A stretch of 64,000 bases of DNA from a bacterium. Its GTDB lineage: Bacteria > Actinomycetota > Acidimicrobiia > Spongiisociales > UBA5794. The notes below the pieces were generated by a model, which saw nothing but the letters and a program-made list of their open reading frames with translations, had not been told where the DNA came from and searched no databases. The translations under genes and the position numbers were made by a program. The stretch is from contig JAAETI010000519.1 of NCBI GenBank assembly GCA_024228555.1, positions 1 through 64,000 on the forward strand. Direction: 5' to 3'. Shown in pieces: positions 30,128-42,254 of this stretch. Every line of letters begins with the position of its first letter. The first letter of the stretch is position 1.

Positions 30128-31687
30128 TCAGTCGCTCAAGCGCGGGGCGATATCTGTCACTGAGCCCTTGCCATCGTTGGGGGACCACAGTACGGCGTCG
30201 TCCAAGAAATCGAGTTCCACGTCGAGAACACAGTTGGTCATGGCTCGCGCTCCGTTGACTGGTGTGATCGACGGATATGTGAAGCTCTCGCAACCCGGCA
30301 TTCGGTATGCGCTCAGGATGCTCATACGTTCGGCGATTCCAGCATCGCTCCACTCCTCGACAGGCTCGTTGGCCAGCCGAGTGGACCCTGATCCATGGTC
30401 GCCGGTGATCATGATCACCGTGTCGGGTCGATCGGCAATGATCTGCTGGAGAGATTCGAGGAGCTTGTGGTTGGTGCAGGTTGCCTGAGCCACATAGAAG
30501 TCGCGACGGTTTTCGATCAGCTCAGGACTTGCCGTTGTGAACGCACGACGTACCGCGGTGTTCTGCCGTTCGCACTCAGCGTTGAGCAGAAACGGGGGAT
30601 GAGGCAAGATCAGGTGAGCAAACGTGAGACGAGGGACTCCCGGTGTTCGGTCTGCGGAGACGTAGGTGGGTAGTGATTCCAGCTGTTCCAGCGACACGGT
30701 ATTGAACGGATGTGGTCGTGTCGCAGTCAATATCGGTGCCATGATCGTGACCTGGCCGAGGTTCCAAAGCACACGTTCGACTAGGCCATCTCGAATGCAG
30801 ATGTCGACGGCCGCACCGCAATGTGATCCCTGCCACGCATTCTCGACGTATGCGAACTCGTAGCCACGCTCACGGAATTGCTCTGGTAGTGCTCCGTTGC
30901 CTGCGAGGGAGTTCCGCATGGTCTCGTGGTGTCGATCGGTCACCGGACCGATCGGGTAGGCGTAGTCGAGATCAAGCATGCTTGCGATGGAAGCGTAGGT
31001 GAAGCTGTAGTTCGGCCGAGCTTCGGTAGCTATCTGGAATCCAAGTTGCTCGAGTTCGCTCAACCAGGGGGTGGTGTCGAAGCCAAACTGTGTTTCCAGT
31101 ATGTCAGCTCGGGTATAGCCGTCCATGACGATCAGTACGACATCGGGCGATCCATCGCGAGCAGACATTTCCTGTGCGGTTGGTGTCGAGCGATCGACGT
31201 ATGGAAGCGTGTTGACCAGAAGGACGACAACGATGAGCCATGTACCAAATCCAGTGATGGCTGCGAACGGCCATTCTCCGCCGATTCTGGTGGCAACCCA
31301 CAGGAAAGCGACCGCAAGAATCACCGGGAAGGCATCGGCGAGGAACGGCAAAGGCACCGCGGCCTCGAATACCCTGCCCACGTAGGTCAGCGTTGGCCAC
31401 TGAAAAGCGACCAGTACCGCCATCGTTGCAACCGAGGTTGACCACCTAATACGCCGCCTGAAGCCATTCGAGACTGCCGCGAGAAGCAGCAATCCAGTCA
31501 ACGCGACGACCCCAGTCATCGCTAGAGCGAGCTCGACTCGTGCCGCCATAGGTCGCTCTGCGATCATCCAGACCAGGCCCGGGATCAGGATCACTGCAAT
31601 GAGCGGCACAACCCAAAGGACCAAGTGGACATCTGACTCCACCGGCGGGTCGTCGGGAGTCGCATGAGGGTCGGGTTTGAGGCTCAT
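30128..31687 (-). CDS. Membrane-anchored sulfatase/phosphoglycerol-transferase-like protein, paralogue 3
   Basis: The 519-residue protein has the same five-helix anchor and catalytic domain: Ser-Pro-Asp-Val-Val-Leu-Ile-Val-Met-Asp-Gly-Tyr, Phe-Thr-Tyr-Ala-Ser-Ile-Ala-Ser-Met-Leu-Asp-Leu-Asp-Tyr, and Val-Ile-Met-Ile-Thr-Gly-Asp-His-Gly-Ser. The start at 31687 aligns best with the short N-termini of the other two copies. An in-frame ATG at 31744 overlaps the ABC permease stop by 8 nt and sits just behind GGAGG, so translation coupled to the transporter is the alternative. Confidence 0.72.
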   Translation of the reverse strand: MSLKPDPHATPDDPPVESDVHLVLWVVPLIAVILIPGLVWMIAERPMAARVELALAMTGVVALTGLLLLAAVSNGFRRRIRWSTSVATMAVLVAFQWPTLTYVGRVFEAAVPLPFLADAFPVILAVAFLWVATRIGGEWPFAAITGFGTWLIVVVLLVNTLPYVDRSTPTAQEMSARDGSPDVVLIVMDGYTRADILETQFGFDTTPWLSELEQLGFQIATEARPNYSFTYASIASMLDLDYAYPIGPVTDRHHETMRNSLAGNGALPEQFRERGYEFAYVENAWQGSHCGAAVDICIRDGLVERVLWNLGQVTIMAPILTATRPHPFNTVSLEQLESLPTYVSADRTPGVPRLTFAHLILPHPPFLLNAECERQNTAVRRAFTTASPELIENRRDFYVAQATCTNHKLLESLQQIIADRPDTVIMITGDHGSGSTRLANEPVEEWSDAGIAERMSILSAYRMPGCESFTYPSITPVNGARAMTNCVLDVELDFLDDAVLWSPNDGKGSVTDIAPRLSD

Positions 31688-31736
31688 GACGGGTGCACCG
31701 GCCTGTTTGCCTTGTCGATCATTAGTGACACCTTGC

Positions 31737-32561
31737 TCAACCATCGCCTCCAAATCCGAGCAGGCTTTCCCTACTGAGCGATCGTGACCCGGTCATGAGT
31801 CCAATAATGGCCAGAATCCATGCCACGATCCCGATTCCGAAAGCTGCAATAACCGGGTTGATGAGCAGACCGCTCGAAACCCCGTAGGCGGCGAATATAA
31901 CGGGTAGCGAGACCAATGTGGCTGCTTGCTGGGCGGCTGCGGTGCTGCGTACTTTCGACGAGACCCACAGGATGACGGAAAGGGCGAGGGCGATAAATGG
32001 GGGGACCACCCACACGATAAGGATCCACCAGCCAGCCGTTGGGAAGAACCATCCACCGACCAGGGGGCCGACCTTCATGTTGACTAGCAATGAGTAGATA
32101 GCGAATCCGACGCCGGTGGCCAGGAAGCCGGGAACAAGGCTCGCCAGCATCTTGCCCATGAATATCTCACGCTCTGTCAATGGGGAGTGGGCCAAAAACT
32201 CGCCGGTGCCTCGCTCCCTCTCTCCGACGATGGCGTGGGCACCGACCGCCGAGGAGATGGTCAGCGGCACCACGATCGCGACCGGGGCCAATAGGTACAC
32301 CGAAAGCATGTAGGCGCCTCGGGCTGCTGGTGTCGTTCCCACAACATTCTCCTGGACCGGTCCGGGTAGCGTCTGCAGCACTTCACCGATCTTATTGACC
32401 AGGTCGCTGCTCGTCGTTGAGGTCACAATCGTGAGCAGGAGAAACGGCAGACCGATGAAGAACACCGACGCCAGGAAGCCCATCGGTATCCAATAATCCT
32501 TGCTCTTGAAGAGTCGGCGCAGATCGATCCGAGCCACGGTCAGCATGCGATCCCACCTCAT
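31737..32561 (-). CDS. ABC-2 type transporter permease
   Basis: The 274-residue protein has a cytoplasmic N-terminus (Leu-Arg-Arg-Leu-Phe-Lys-Ser-Lys-Asp-Tyr-Trp) and about six hydrophobic segments. Between helices 2 and 3 it has a conserved coupling region Gly-Glu-Arg-Glu-Arg-Gly-Thr-Gly-Glu-Phe-Leu-Ala-His-Ser-Pro-Leu-Thr, typical of ABC-2/Nat-type export permeases. It overlaps the ATPase gene by 4 nt, so the pair forms one exporter. The cargo is unknown; adjacency to the sulfatase-like array makes an envelope component plausible. Confidence 0.85.
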   Translation of the reverse strand: MRWDRMLTVARIDLRRLFKSKDYWIPMGFLASVFFIGLPFLLLTIVTSTTSSDLVNKIGEVLQTLPGPVQENVVGTTPAARGAYMLSVYLLAPVAIVVPLTISSAVGAHAIVGERERGTGEFLAHSPLTEREIFMGKMLASLVPGFLATGVGFAIYSLLVNMKVGPLVGGWFFPTAGWWILIVWVVPPFIALALSVILWVSSKVRSTAAAQQAATLVSLPVIFAAYGVSSGLLINPVIAAFGIGIVAWILAIIGLMTGSRSLSRESLLGFGGDG

Positions 32562-33475
32562 GATTGCCCCCGCAGTGATCGCTGCATCTCGAAGTAGAGC
32601 GTTTCAAGCGTCGGGTTGTCGGGTTCGACCCTGGTGATTCGTGCCCCGGCGCCAACCAGGTCGGCGACGAGGCCGGGGAGACGATCAATGTGGGTCAACC
32701 GAACGTGAAGAGCGCCGTTCCACTCGGCTGAGACAACATCGTCGTGACGACTGAGGGCGGACAGGGAGTCGCGGTCCTCTGCATCGATAATGACGGCAGG
32801 ATTGGTGACGTATCGGTCGGCGAGATCGAGCTGACTGCCCACAATCTGCGCCTGGCCGGCTCCCATGAGCACGACCTGATCGGCAACACCTTCAGCCTCG
32901 TGGAGAAGGTGGGTGCACAGAACGATTGTCCTACCTCTGCCGGCCAGTTCCCTGATGAGGTTTAGGACGGCGCGGGCGGACTCTGGGTCGAGTCCTGCCG
33001 TCGGTTCATCCAGGAGAAGGACATCGGGGTCATGGAGGACAGCCCGAGCCAATGCCAATCGGGTTCTCATGCCTGTCGAGTAGCCGCCAACGTTGAGATC
33101 CAGAGCGTGATCTATGCCAAAGCGTTCGGCAGCTGGCTTGATGCCTTTGTGGTCCGCACTAAAGATATCGGCGGTGAAGGTGAGGTTTTCCCATCCCGTC
33201 AGGTTGTCGTATAGCGCAGGTTTTGGGGGAACGACGGCGCAGCGTGACCGCACCTCATTGCCTGCGATCAGCGGGTCGAGCCCTAAGACCTCGATGGAAC
33301 CTTCGTCGGAGCCCAAAGCTCCGGTGGCGAGCCGTACGGTTGTTGTCTTCCCGGCCCCGTTCGGGCCGAGCAGAACCGTTATCGAACCCTCGGGGACTTC
33401 AAGGCTCAGGTCGTCGACTGCCGTGATGTCACCAAATGTTCTGGTGACGTGGGAGAACGCTAGTGCTGTTGGCAT
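32558..33475 (-). CDS. ABC transporter ATP-binding protein
   Basis: The 305-residue ATPase has Walker A Gly-Pro-Asn-Gly-Ala-Gly-Lys-Thr at about 37-44 and the signature Gly-Tyr-Ser-Thr-Gly-Met-Arg-Thr-Arg-Leu-Ala-Leu-Ala. Walker B is Asp-Val-Leu-Leu-Leu-Asp-Glu-Pro-Thr-Ala-Gly-Leu-Asp-Pro, and the switch His is in Leu-Cys-Thr-His-Leu-Leu-His-Glu-Ala-Glu. A C-terminal domain of about 90 residues follows, as in multidrug/Nat-type exporters. It lies 47 nt downstream of glgB on the same strand. Confidence 0.92.
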   Translation of the reverse strand: MPTALAFSHVTRTFGDITAVDDLSLEVPEGSITVLLGPNGAGKTTTVRLATGALGSDEGSIEVLGLDPLIAGNEVRSRCAVVPPKPALYDNLTGWENLTFTADIFSADHKGIKPAAERFGIDHALDLNVGGYSTGMRTRLALARAVLHDPDVLLLDEPTAGLDPESARAVLNLIRELAGRGRTIVLCTHLLHEAEGVADQVVLMGAGQAQIVGSQLDLADRYVTNPAVIIDAEDRDSLSALSRHDDVVSAEWNGALHVRLTHIDRLPGLVADLVGAGARITRVEPDNPTLETLYFEMQRSLRGQS

Positions 33476-33522
33476 AGAGTCGTATCGGTACGACGATGAC
33501 CGACCTGAACGATCGAATTGGG

Positions 33523-35382
33523 CTATGCCGGGGTCAAAAAGACCCCAGTGAGTGGCGGTACTGTGACCGTGATCGAACGCTCAAAGCCGTGGCTGGGCAC
33601 CAGCCCAGCGCTGAGGGTTCCTGGATTGATGATCCCGCTGCCGCCGTAGCGAAGATCGTCGCCGTTGAGGACCTCTTTCCAGTCAGCGTCGCCGGGCACA
33701 CCAAGCCGATAGTCGTGGCGTACTACCGGGGTGAAATTGGCTACAAAGAGCAGCGGATTGCCGCTGCTGTCGAGCCGCAAGAACGCATAGACGCTGTTGG
33801 CGTCGTCGTTGCCGACCACCCACTGAAACCCGCTCGGATCTGAATCTCTCTCGTGGAGCGCCGGGTTCTCCCTCATCAGGCTATTGAGGTCAGAAACCCA
33901 CCGTGTCACCCCCACGTTCTCATCAGCGGCCGCCACGGCCCAGTCAAGCTCTTGCTCGTGGTTCCACTCGTCGGCCACGCCGAACTCGCTGCCCATAAAC
34001 AGGAGTTTCTTACCGGGTTGGGCCCACTGGTACGCATAGAGCAAGCGAAGGCCTGCGAATTGCTGCCAGCGATCACCCGGCTGCTTGTTCAGCAGCGACC
34101 CCTTGCCGTGTACAACCTCATCGTGTGACAGCGGAAGCGTGAAGTTCTCGTTGAATGCGTAAACCATGCGGAAGCTGAGAACGTCGTGGTGATGGCGTCG
34201 GTGGACCGGGTCCTTCGACACGTATCGCAACGTATCGTTCATCCAGCCCATGTCCCACTTCTGGCCGAACCCGAGCCCGCCGTAGTCGGTGGGGTGGGTG
34301 ACCATCGGGAAGGCGGTCGACTCTTCGGCGTACATCTGGATATCGGGGTAGCGGGCGTATGCGTTCGTGTTGATGAGCTGCAGCAGCGAAATGGCGCCGA
34401 GGTTCTCTCTCCCCCCGAACTCATTTGGAATCCATTCGCCCTCTTTGCGGGAGTAGTCCCGGTAGAGCATCGAGGCCACAGCATCAACGCGGATACCGTC
34501 GGCGTGGTATTTGTCGAGCCAGAACAGTGCGCTTGACAGGAGGAAGCTCCGCACTTCGAACCTGTCGTAGTTGAAGATGAGGCTGTCCCAGTCCGGGTGG
34601 TAACCGAGTTGGGGGTCGCTGTGTTCGTAGAGGTGGGTTCCGTCAAACGCGGCCAAACCGTGGGCGTCCGAAGGGAAGTGCGACGGGACCCAATCGAGAA
34701 TGACCCCGATTCCCTTCTGGTGCAGGTAGTCCACGAAGTACATCAGGTCTTGCGGCGTGCCGTACCGCGACGTTGCCGCAAAGTAGCCGGTCGACTGGTA
34801 GCCCCACGATCCGTAGAAAGGATGCTCCATAACCGGGAGCAATTCGACGTGGGTAAAGCCGGTCTCCAGTACGTAGTCGGCAAGCTGATGGGCGATCGCC
34901 CGGTAGCCGCCGGGCTCATATCGCCACGAGCCGAGATGTACTTCGTAGATCGAGATCGGTGAGTCGTAGGCGTTCTTATCGCCCCTTGTCTTCATCCAGG
35001 CTTCGTCGGCCCATTCGTAATCGAGATCCCAGACCACAGATGCGGTGCGTGGAGGCTCCTGGGCTCGGAACGCAAACGGGTCCGCTTTGTCGAATGCAGG
35101 ACCTTCTGCAGGTGTGATTCGGTACTTGTAGATCTCGCCTTCTTCGATTCCGGGGATGTGACCGCTCCAGATACCGGAGCGGTCAGGGTTGAGCGCCCAG
35201 CCATCTTCCCAAGAGTTGAAGTCGCCGATCACTTCGACCCTGGTGGCCGAGGGTGCCCAAACTCGAAAGGTGGTGCCACTCTTGTCGGAGTGCGCACCGA
35301 GTATCTCGTACAGGGAGGTGTGGGTACCGCCGTTGAATGACCAGCGATCGTCGTCCGTCAGGATGCGGGGAGTTTGCGTCAT
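33523..35382 (-). CDS. glgB: 1,4-alpha-glucan branching enzyme
   Basis: GlgB makes alpha-1,6 branches in glycogen. The 619 residues comprise a CBM48 module (about 25-110), the GH13 barrel and a C-terminal beta domain. The catalytic residues are visible: nucleophile Asp300 in Asp-Gly-Ile-Arg-Val-Asp-Ala-Val, acid/base Glu353 in Tyr-Ala-Glu-Glu-Ser-Thr, and Asp421 in Ser-His-Asp-Glu-Val. It lacks the extra N-terminal domain of the long E. coli-type enzyme. TATTTT 6 nt ahead of the ATG points to a leaderless transcript. It is divergent from glgC. Confidence 0.95.
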   Translation of the reverse strand: MTQTPRILTDDDRWSFNGGTHTSLYEILGAHSDKSGTTFRVWAPSATRVEVIGDFNSWEDGWALNPDRSGIWSGHIPGIEEGEIYKYRITPAEGPAFDKADPFAFRAQEPPRTASVVWDLDYEWADEAWMKTRGDKNAYDSPISIYEVHLGSWRYEPGGYRAIAHQLADYVLETGFTHVELLPVMEHPFYGSWGYQSTGYFAATSRYGTPQDLMYFVDYLHQKGIGVILDWVPSHFPSDAHGLAAFDGTHLYEHSDPQLGYHPDWDSLIFNYDRFEVRSFLLSSALFWLDKYHADGIRVDAVASMLYRDYSRKEGEWIPNEFGGRENLGAISLLQLINTNAYARYPDIQMYAEESTAFPMVTHPTDYGGLGFGQKWDMGWMNDTLRYVSKDPVHRRHHHDVLSFRMVYAFNENFTLPLSHDEVVHGKGSLLNKQPGDRWQQFAGLRLLYAYQWAQPGKKLLFMGSEFGVADEWNHEQELDWAVAAADENVGVTRWVSDLNSLMRENPALHERDSDPSGFQWVVGNDDANSVYAFLRLDSSGNPLLFVANFTPVVRHDYRLGVPGDADWKEVLNGDDLRYGGSGIINPGTLSAGLVPSHGFERSITVTVPPLTGVFLTPA

Positions 35383-35394
35383 GGCTGCAAAATA
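35383..35394 (-). promoter_or_regulatory. Leaderless promoter -10 element of glgB
   Basis: On the minus strand TATTTT (35394-35389) is followed by GCAGCC and the ATG at 35382. Confidence 0.45.
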
Positions 35395-35458
35395 ACGCGA
35401 TCCGAGGCCCGCTGCATAACTCGGGAGCGATGAAGACAGTTATGGAGGTCGCATTCGA

Positions 35459-36727
35459 GTGTGCCAATATGTGCACATGCATACACGCTCATCATCGCCG
35501 AAGGTCATATCCATGGTTCTTGCCGGTGGGCAAGGGACCCGACTACTCCCCCTCACCTCGGTCCGAGCGAAACCTGCTGTGCCCTACGGTGGCCAGTACC
35601 GCCTGATCGACTTTGCGCTCTCCAATCTTGCAAATGCCGGTTACCGCAAGATCGTCGTGCTCACCCAATACAAGAGCCACAGCCTCGATGTTCACTTGTC
35701 GACCACGTGGCGGATGTCGACGTTCCTTGGCAACTACGTTGTCTCGGTGCCGGCGCAGATGCGGCGGGGTCCGCAGTGGTTTGCCGGCTCTGCCGATGCC
35801 ATCTTCCAGAACATGAACCTCATCGATGACGAACATCCCGACTACATATTCGTCTTCGGCGCCGACCATATCTATCGCATGGATCCGACCCAGATGCTGC
35901 AGCATCACATCGATAGCGGCGCAGGGGTCACTGTTGCAGGGATTCGGGTGCCGCGCGACGAGGCAAGCGCATTTGGCGTCATCCAGCGCAACCCACATTC
36001 GTCCATGATCGATGCGTTTCTGGAGAAGCCAGCCGACCCTCCTGGCCTCGCCGACAGCCCGGATGAGGTGCTCGCCTCGATGGGCAACTACTTCTTCAGC
36101 AGCGATGTGCTTGTCGATGTCCTCAATGCCGACGCCGAAGACAAGCAGTCGGGGCGCGATCTTGGTGGTGACATTATTCCGGCGCTGGTGTCGTCTGGCC
36201 AAGCCCATGTCTATGACTTCACTACCAACGTGGTCCCCGGTGAGACTCCGCGGGACCGCCACTACTGGAGGGACGTCGGGACGCTCGACTCGTATTACGA
36301 AGCCAATATGGATCTCGTCGCTCCGCACCCCGTGTTCAATCTGTACAACAACGACTGGCCCGTGTTCACCTCGTTCCGTACGTTGCCTCCGGCCAAAGTG
36401 GTCGCCCACGGCGAGTACGGTTCAGGTGACATCGCCAATTCTGTGCTTTCTCAGGGCTGCATCGTCACCGGGGCGACCGTGCACGATTCGGTGCTTTCGC
36501 CAAATGTTCGGATCGAACCAGGGGCAGTTGTCGAAGGCTCCATCTTGTTCGATGATGTGCACATTGGTGCCAATGCCACCGTTCGCAACGCCATCGTCGA
36601 TAAGCACGTGGTGATTCCCCGCAACCGTGAGATTGGTACCACTCCGGATCGGGATGCCGAGGAGTTTGTGATCTCGCCCAACGGAATCATCGCCATCGGC
36701 AAGGGCCACAAGGTCAAGTACGCCTAG
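35459..36727 (+). CDS. glgC: Glucose-1-phosphate adenylyltransferase
   Basis: GlgC makes ADP-glucose, the donor for glycogen synthesis. It has 422 residues. The nucleotide-binding motif is [10 protein letters not shown] near 20-29. Lys-Pro-Ala-Val-Pro-Tyr-Gly-Gly and Gly-Ser-Ala-Asp-Ala-Ile-Phe-Gln-Asn follow, then the catalytic Gly-Ala-Asp-His-Ile-Tyr-Arg-Met-Asp. A left-handed beta-helix tail has Gly-Ala-Val-Val-Glu-Gly-Ser and Lys-Val-Lys-Tyr-Ala at the end. The GTG at 35459 stands 10 nt behind GGAGG (35444-35448); an ATG at 35477 is the alternative start. It ends 1 nt before the glgA stop on the other strand. Confidence 0.95.
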   Translation: MCQYVHMHTRSSSPKVISMVLAGGQGTRLLPLTSVRAKPAVPYGGQYRLIDFALSNLANAGYRKIVVLTQYKSHSLDVHLSTTWRMSTFLGNYVVSVPAQMRRGPQWFAGSADAIFQNMNLIDDEHPDYIFVFGADHIYRMDPTQMLQHHIDSGAGVTVAGIRVPRDEASAFGVIQRNPHSSMIDAFLEKPADPPGLADSPDEVLASMGNYFFSSDVLVDVLNADAEDKQSGRDLGGDIIPALVSSGQAHVYDFTTNVVPGETPRDRHYWRDVGTLDSYYEANMDLVAPHPVFNLYNNDWPVFTSFRTLPPAKVVAHGEYGSGDIANSVLSQGCIVTGATVHDSVLSPNVRIEPGAVVEGSILFDDVHIGANATVRNAIVDKHVVIPRNREIGTTPDRDAEEFVISPNGIIAIGKGHKVKYA

Positions 36728-36728
36728 C

Positions 36729-38104
36729 TCAGAGTGCGAGGAGTTCCTCGTAGAGATCGATATGGCGCTGGGCGGGACGTTGCCACGACCAATCTCTGGC
36801 CATGCCCCGCCGCTGGATGGCACCTCGTCGCTGCTTGTGTCGCCACGCTCGTCCGGCGCGATGGAGTACGTCGACTATCCCTGGCACCTCGGCGGTCGTC
36901 GCCAGGAACCCGGTTCCGTTCTTGCGGTCGGCGTCGGCGTCGATGACCGTGTCGTGAAGGCCTCCGACATCGGTGACCACCGGGATGGTCCCGTACGCCA
37001 TGGCCTGCATCTGCGCCAGCCCACACGGCTCGAACCGGCTTGGCATCAGAAGCAGATCGGACCCGGCAAAGATTGTGTGTGCTAGCTGCTGGTTGTATCC
37101 ATCGGCGAAGAACATGTTGTCGGGCCAGTTCCCGCTTGCCCAGTGGGCCCACTCGGACAGTCGTTGCTCGCCCGAACCGAGCATGACCAGCCGATATGGG
37201 ACCCCGGCGGCGTAGCGCACCGACTCAAGCGCGAGGTCGATACCTTTTTGCTCTACAAGCCGAGTGACCATGCCCACCAGCGGCGTGCCGTCGTCGGTCC
37301 ACCCAGCCTCCTTGTGTAGAGCCGCCCGCGATGACTCCTTGCCACTGAGGTCGGCGAGGCTGTAGTTGGCGGACAGTCTCTGGTCCGTTGCCGGATCCCA
37401 GATAGCGGTGTCGATCCCGTTGCGAATGCCGACGAGGTGATCACCGAGACCCGAGAGTATGTGGTCGAGACCCATCCCCGATTCCGGGCGTCGGATCTCG
37501 TCGGCGTAGTTGGGGCTGACTGCGATAACACGATCGGCGACTTGGATAGCCCCGGCAAGCGGATTGACGTCCCCGAAGCTCTCGAATGCTGAGAAGTTGT
37601 AGGGGATGCGGGGCAGCCATTCGGAGCCAGCCCATCCCTGATAGCCAAGGGTGTGAATGGTGAAGACGACCGGTGGGCGTTTGCGCAGAAAGGCAAGGGT
37701 GGCAGCGGTGTGCCAATCGTTTAGATGAACCACGTCAGGTCGGCTGGTTTGGGTGAGGTTGGCGACTGCAGCGGAAAAGGCGAAGAACCGTGCATCGTTA
37801 TCCGGCCAGCCGATGCCTGTTTCGTCAATGTACGGGTGGGAGCGGACGATCCCTGGGACCTTGACCAAGGTAACGTCGCCAACTCCTGCGGCCACACCGC
37901 GTCTGGCGGTCGCCGGCCGGGCCCATTTTGGAACCGTAACGTCACGTGGCCGTTCGTCTGTGAGTTCTGTTTCGCTGTAATCGGGGAGGATGAGATCGAC
38001 CGTGATCCCTGCCGCCCTGAGTGCGACCACGAGGCCGGCAGCTGCCTCAGCTAGGCCACCAACTCTGGCCATGGGAGTCAGTTCGGCGGTCGCAAAGAGG
38101 ACCT

Positions 38105-38108
<4 letters not shown>
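36729..38108 (-). CDS. glgA: Glycogen synthase (ADP-glucose type, GT5)
   Basis: The 459-residue enzyme starts Met-Lys-Val-Leu-Phe-Ala-Thr-Ala-Glu-Leu-Thr-Pro and has Arg-Val-Gly-Gly-Leu-Ala-Glu in place of the common Lys-Thr-Gly-Gly-Leu. Further landmarks are His-Leu-Asn-Asp-Trp-His-Thr-Ala, Thr-Ile-His-Thr-Leu-Gly-Tyr-Gln-Gly, the donor-site Thr-Arg-Leu-Val-Glu-Gln-Lys-Gly, and Pro-Ser-Arg-Phe-Glu-Pro-Cys-Gly-Leu. The start overlaps the glgX stop by 4 nt. The frame is open further upstream, inside glgX. Confidence 0.92.
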
Positions 38109-40209
<2,101 letters not shown>

Positions 40210-40213
<4 letters not shown>

Positions 40214-42204
40214 CTGCCTGCGGCTACCTGGTAGATCCGCTCGCCGTACTCCTTGACCATGCGTGAAGCAGTGACAAAGGGTCCGAGGGTCCTCCAATTG
40301 TGTCGAACCTTGTTGAGCCAATCCGCCGTTGGGGCAATGCCTCCGGGCCCGTAGAACAGAGGCGCAATCTCGTCGCCGAGGATGTCATAGAGAAGGCTGG
40401 CTTCCTCCCGATCCCGTTGCTGAGGATCGTCCGCAACCGATGACGGGATTGCCCAGCCGTTCTCGCCGTCAAAGCACTCGTCCCACCAGCCATCCAAGAT
40501 GGAGAAGTTGAGGCCGCCGTTCAGGGCAGACTTCTCGCCGCTGGTGCCACATGCTTCGCGGGGCCGCACCGGGTTGTTGAGCCAGACGTCGCAGCCGGCA
40601 TACATGGCTCTGGCGACAGCCATGTTGTACCCGGGTATGAAGATGAACCGGCCATTTGATGCTGGGTCGCCGGCAAACCTGACGATGTTGCGCAGCAAGT
40701 CCTTGCCGGGCTCGTCGGCGGGGTGGGCCTTCCCCGCAAAGACAAATTGCACCGGCCGGTCCCCATCATTGATCAGGGATGTGAGTCGCTCGATATCGGC
40801 GAGCAGCAGATCGGCACGCTTGTAGGTGGCGAAGCGACGAGCAAAACCGATCGTCAGAATGTCGGGGTCGAGGTTGGTTTCGTGGCCAAGCTGGCTGTTG
40901 GCCATGCTGATCATGCGTTGGCGACCACTGGCGAAAACGGTGCGAATCTCGTCGTCGCTGATTTCATCGACCTTGTTCCACGCATCGGCCGCAGGCAGAT
41001 GCCAGTCCGGGCCGAGCTTGTCATCGAAGACCATCTGCATTTCAGGATCGACCCAGGTGCGGGCGTGGATGCCATTGGTCACCGACGTGATCTCTGAACC
41101 GCCGGGTACCTCAGAGAACATGGCCCGGCTCACCTCGCCGTGAAGGCGGGAAACACCGTTGCAGCGACCCGCGATGCGCACGCAGAACGCCGCCATGTTG
41201 AAGTGATCGTCCCCGCCAGGGAGGATACCGAGTTTCAGCAGCTCGTCGAGGTCCACGCCGTAGCGATCGGCCCACACCCCGAGATACTTGCGCATGAGGT
41301 CCGGAGCAAACCGGTCGATGCCGGCGGGCACCGGCGTGTGGGTGGTAAAAACAATCCGTGTCCGGATGGCGGTCACCGCCTCGTCGAGGGTGAGGCCCTT
41401 TGCCACCTCTTCAGCCAGGAGCTCCAAAGCAAGGAATCCGGCATGACCCTCGTTGAGATGGAACTTCGCCGGCTCGTAGCCGAGTTGGCGAATGGCGCGC
41501 ACCCCGCCGACGCCCATCAGCAGCTCCTGGCGCATGCGGTGCTCCCGGTCGCCGCTGTAGAGACGATCCGAAACGCGACGCCCGAACTCGTCGTTGACAT
41601 CCAGGTCTGTGTCGAGCAGGAATAGCCGGGTTGTTCCGACGTTGGTGCGCCACACTCTGGCGGTGACTTGGCGGTCGGCAAGCTGGAGCTCGACGCGGGC
41701 GGGGGTGGCGGTGAGGGCGAGGAAGCGCGGGTTGTTGGTCACATATCGCTCGCGCTGCTGTCCGTCCTCGAGTGCCTGCCGGAAGAAGCCGTCGCGATAG
41801 AACAGCCCGACCGCCAGCAGGGGCATTCGCAGATCGCTGGCTGCTTTCAGGTGGTCTCCCGCCAACACTCCGAGGCCACCCGAGTACTGAGGCAGCATTT
41901 CTGAAACGCCGAACTCCGGACTGAAGTACGCAACGGTGGTCCCGTCGTTGATCTGGAGTGGTTTTGGGAGGTTGCTGTGGGCGTCTCTGGCCAGGGCGGA
42001 AAACTCAGCGTCGTTCGTCAGACGTTCCCAGTCCTCCTCGCTGAGAAGCTTGATGCGCTCTGCAGGGTGCAGGGCACCTTCCCCGTTGAGCGACGGGATT
42101 CGGTTGAACAGCTCTCGAGCCTGGAGATCCCAGGTCCACGAGTAGTTGCCGGCGACTTGGAGCAGTGTGCTCTCGAGCTCGTAACGGGATGTTTTCTCTT
42201 GCAC
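40210..42204 (-). CDS. glgP: Alpha-glucan phosphorylase, short GT35 form
   Basis: The 664-residue enzyme is of the shorter, Thermotoga/archaeal-like type rather than the 800-residue E. coli type. It has Ser-Pro-Glu-Phe-Gly, Tyr-Ser-Gly-Gly-Leu-Gly-Val-Leu-Ala-Gly-Asp-His, His-Leu-Asn-Glu-Gly-His-Ala-Gly-Phe, and Val-Thr-Asn-Gly-Ile-His. Arg-Arg-Phe-Ala-Thr-Tyr-Lys-Arg and the pyridoxal-phosphate region Gly-Thr-Ser-Gly-Glu-Lys-Ser-Ala-Leu-Asn-Gly-Gly follow. The start is a GTG. It releases glucose-1-phosphate from alpha-1,4 chains and sits between malQ (50 nt upstream) and glgX (overlapping). Confidence 0.93.
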
Positions 42205-42254
42205 GTCATTCCCTCAGAAAAATTGCGTAGAGGCGGATGTTATAGCGTTGGAGG

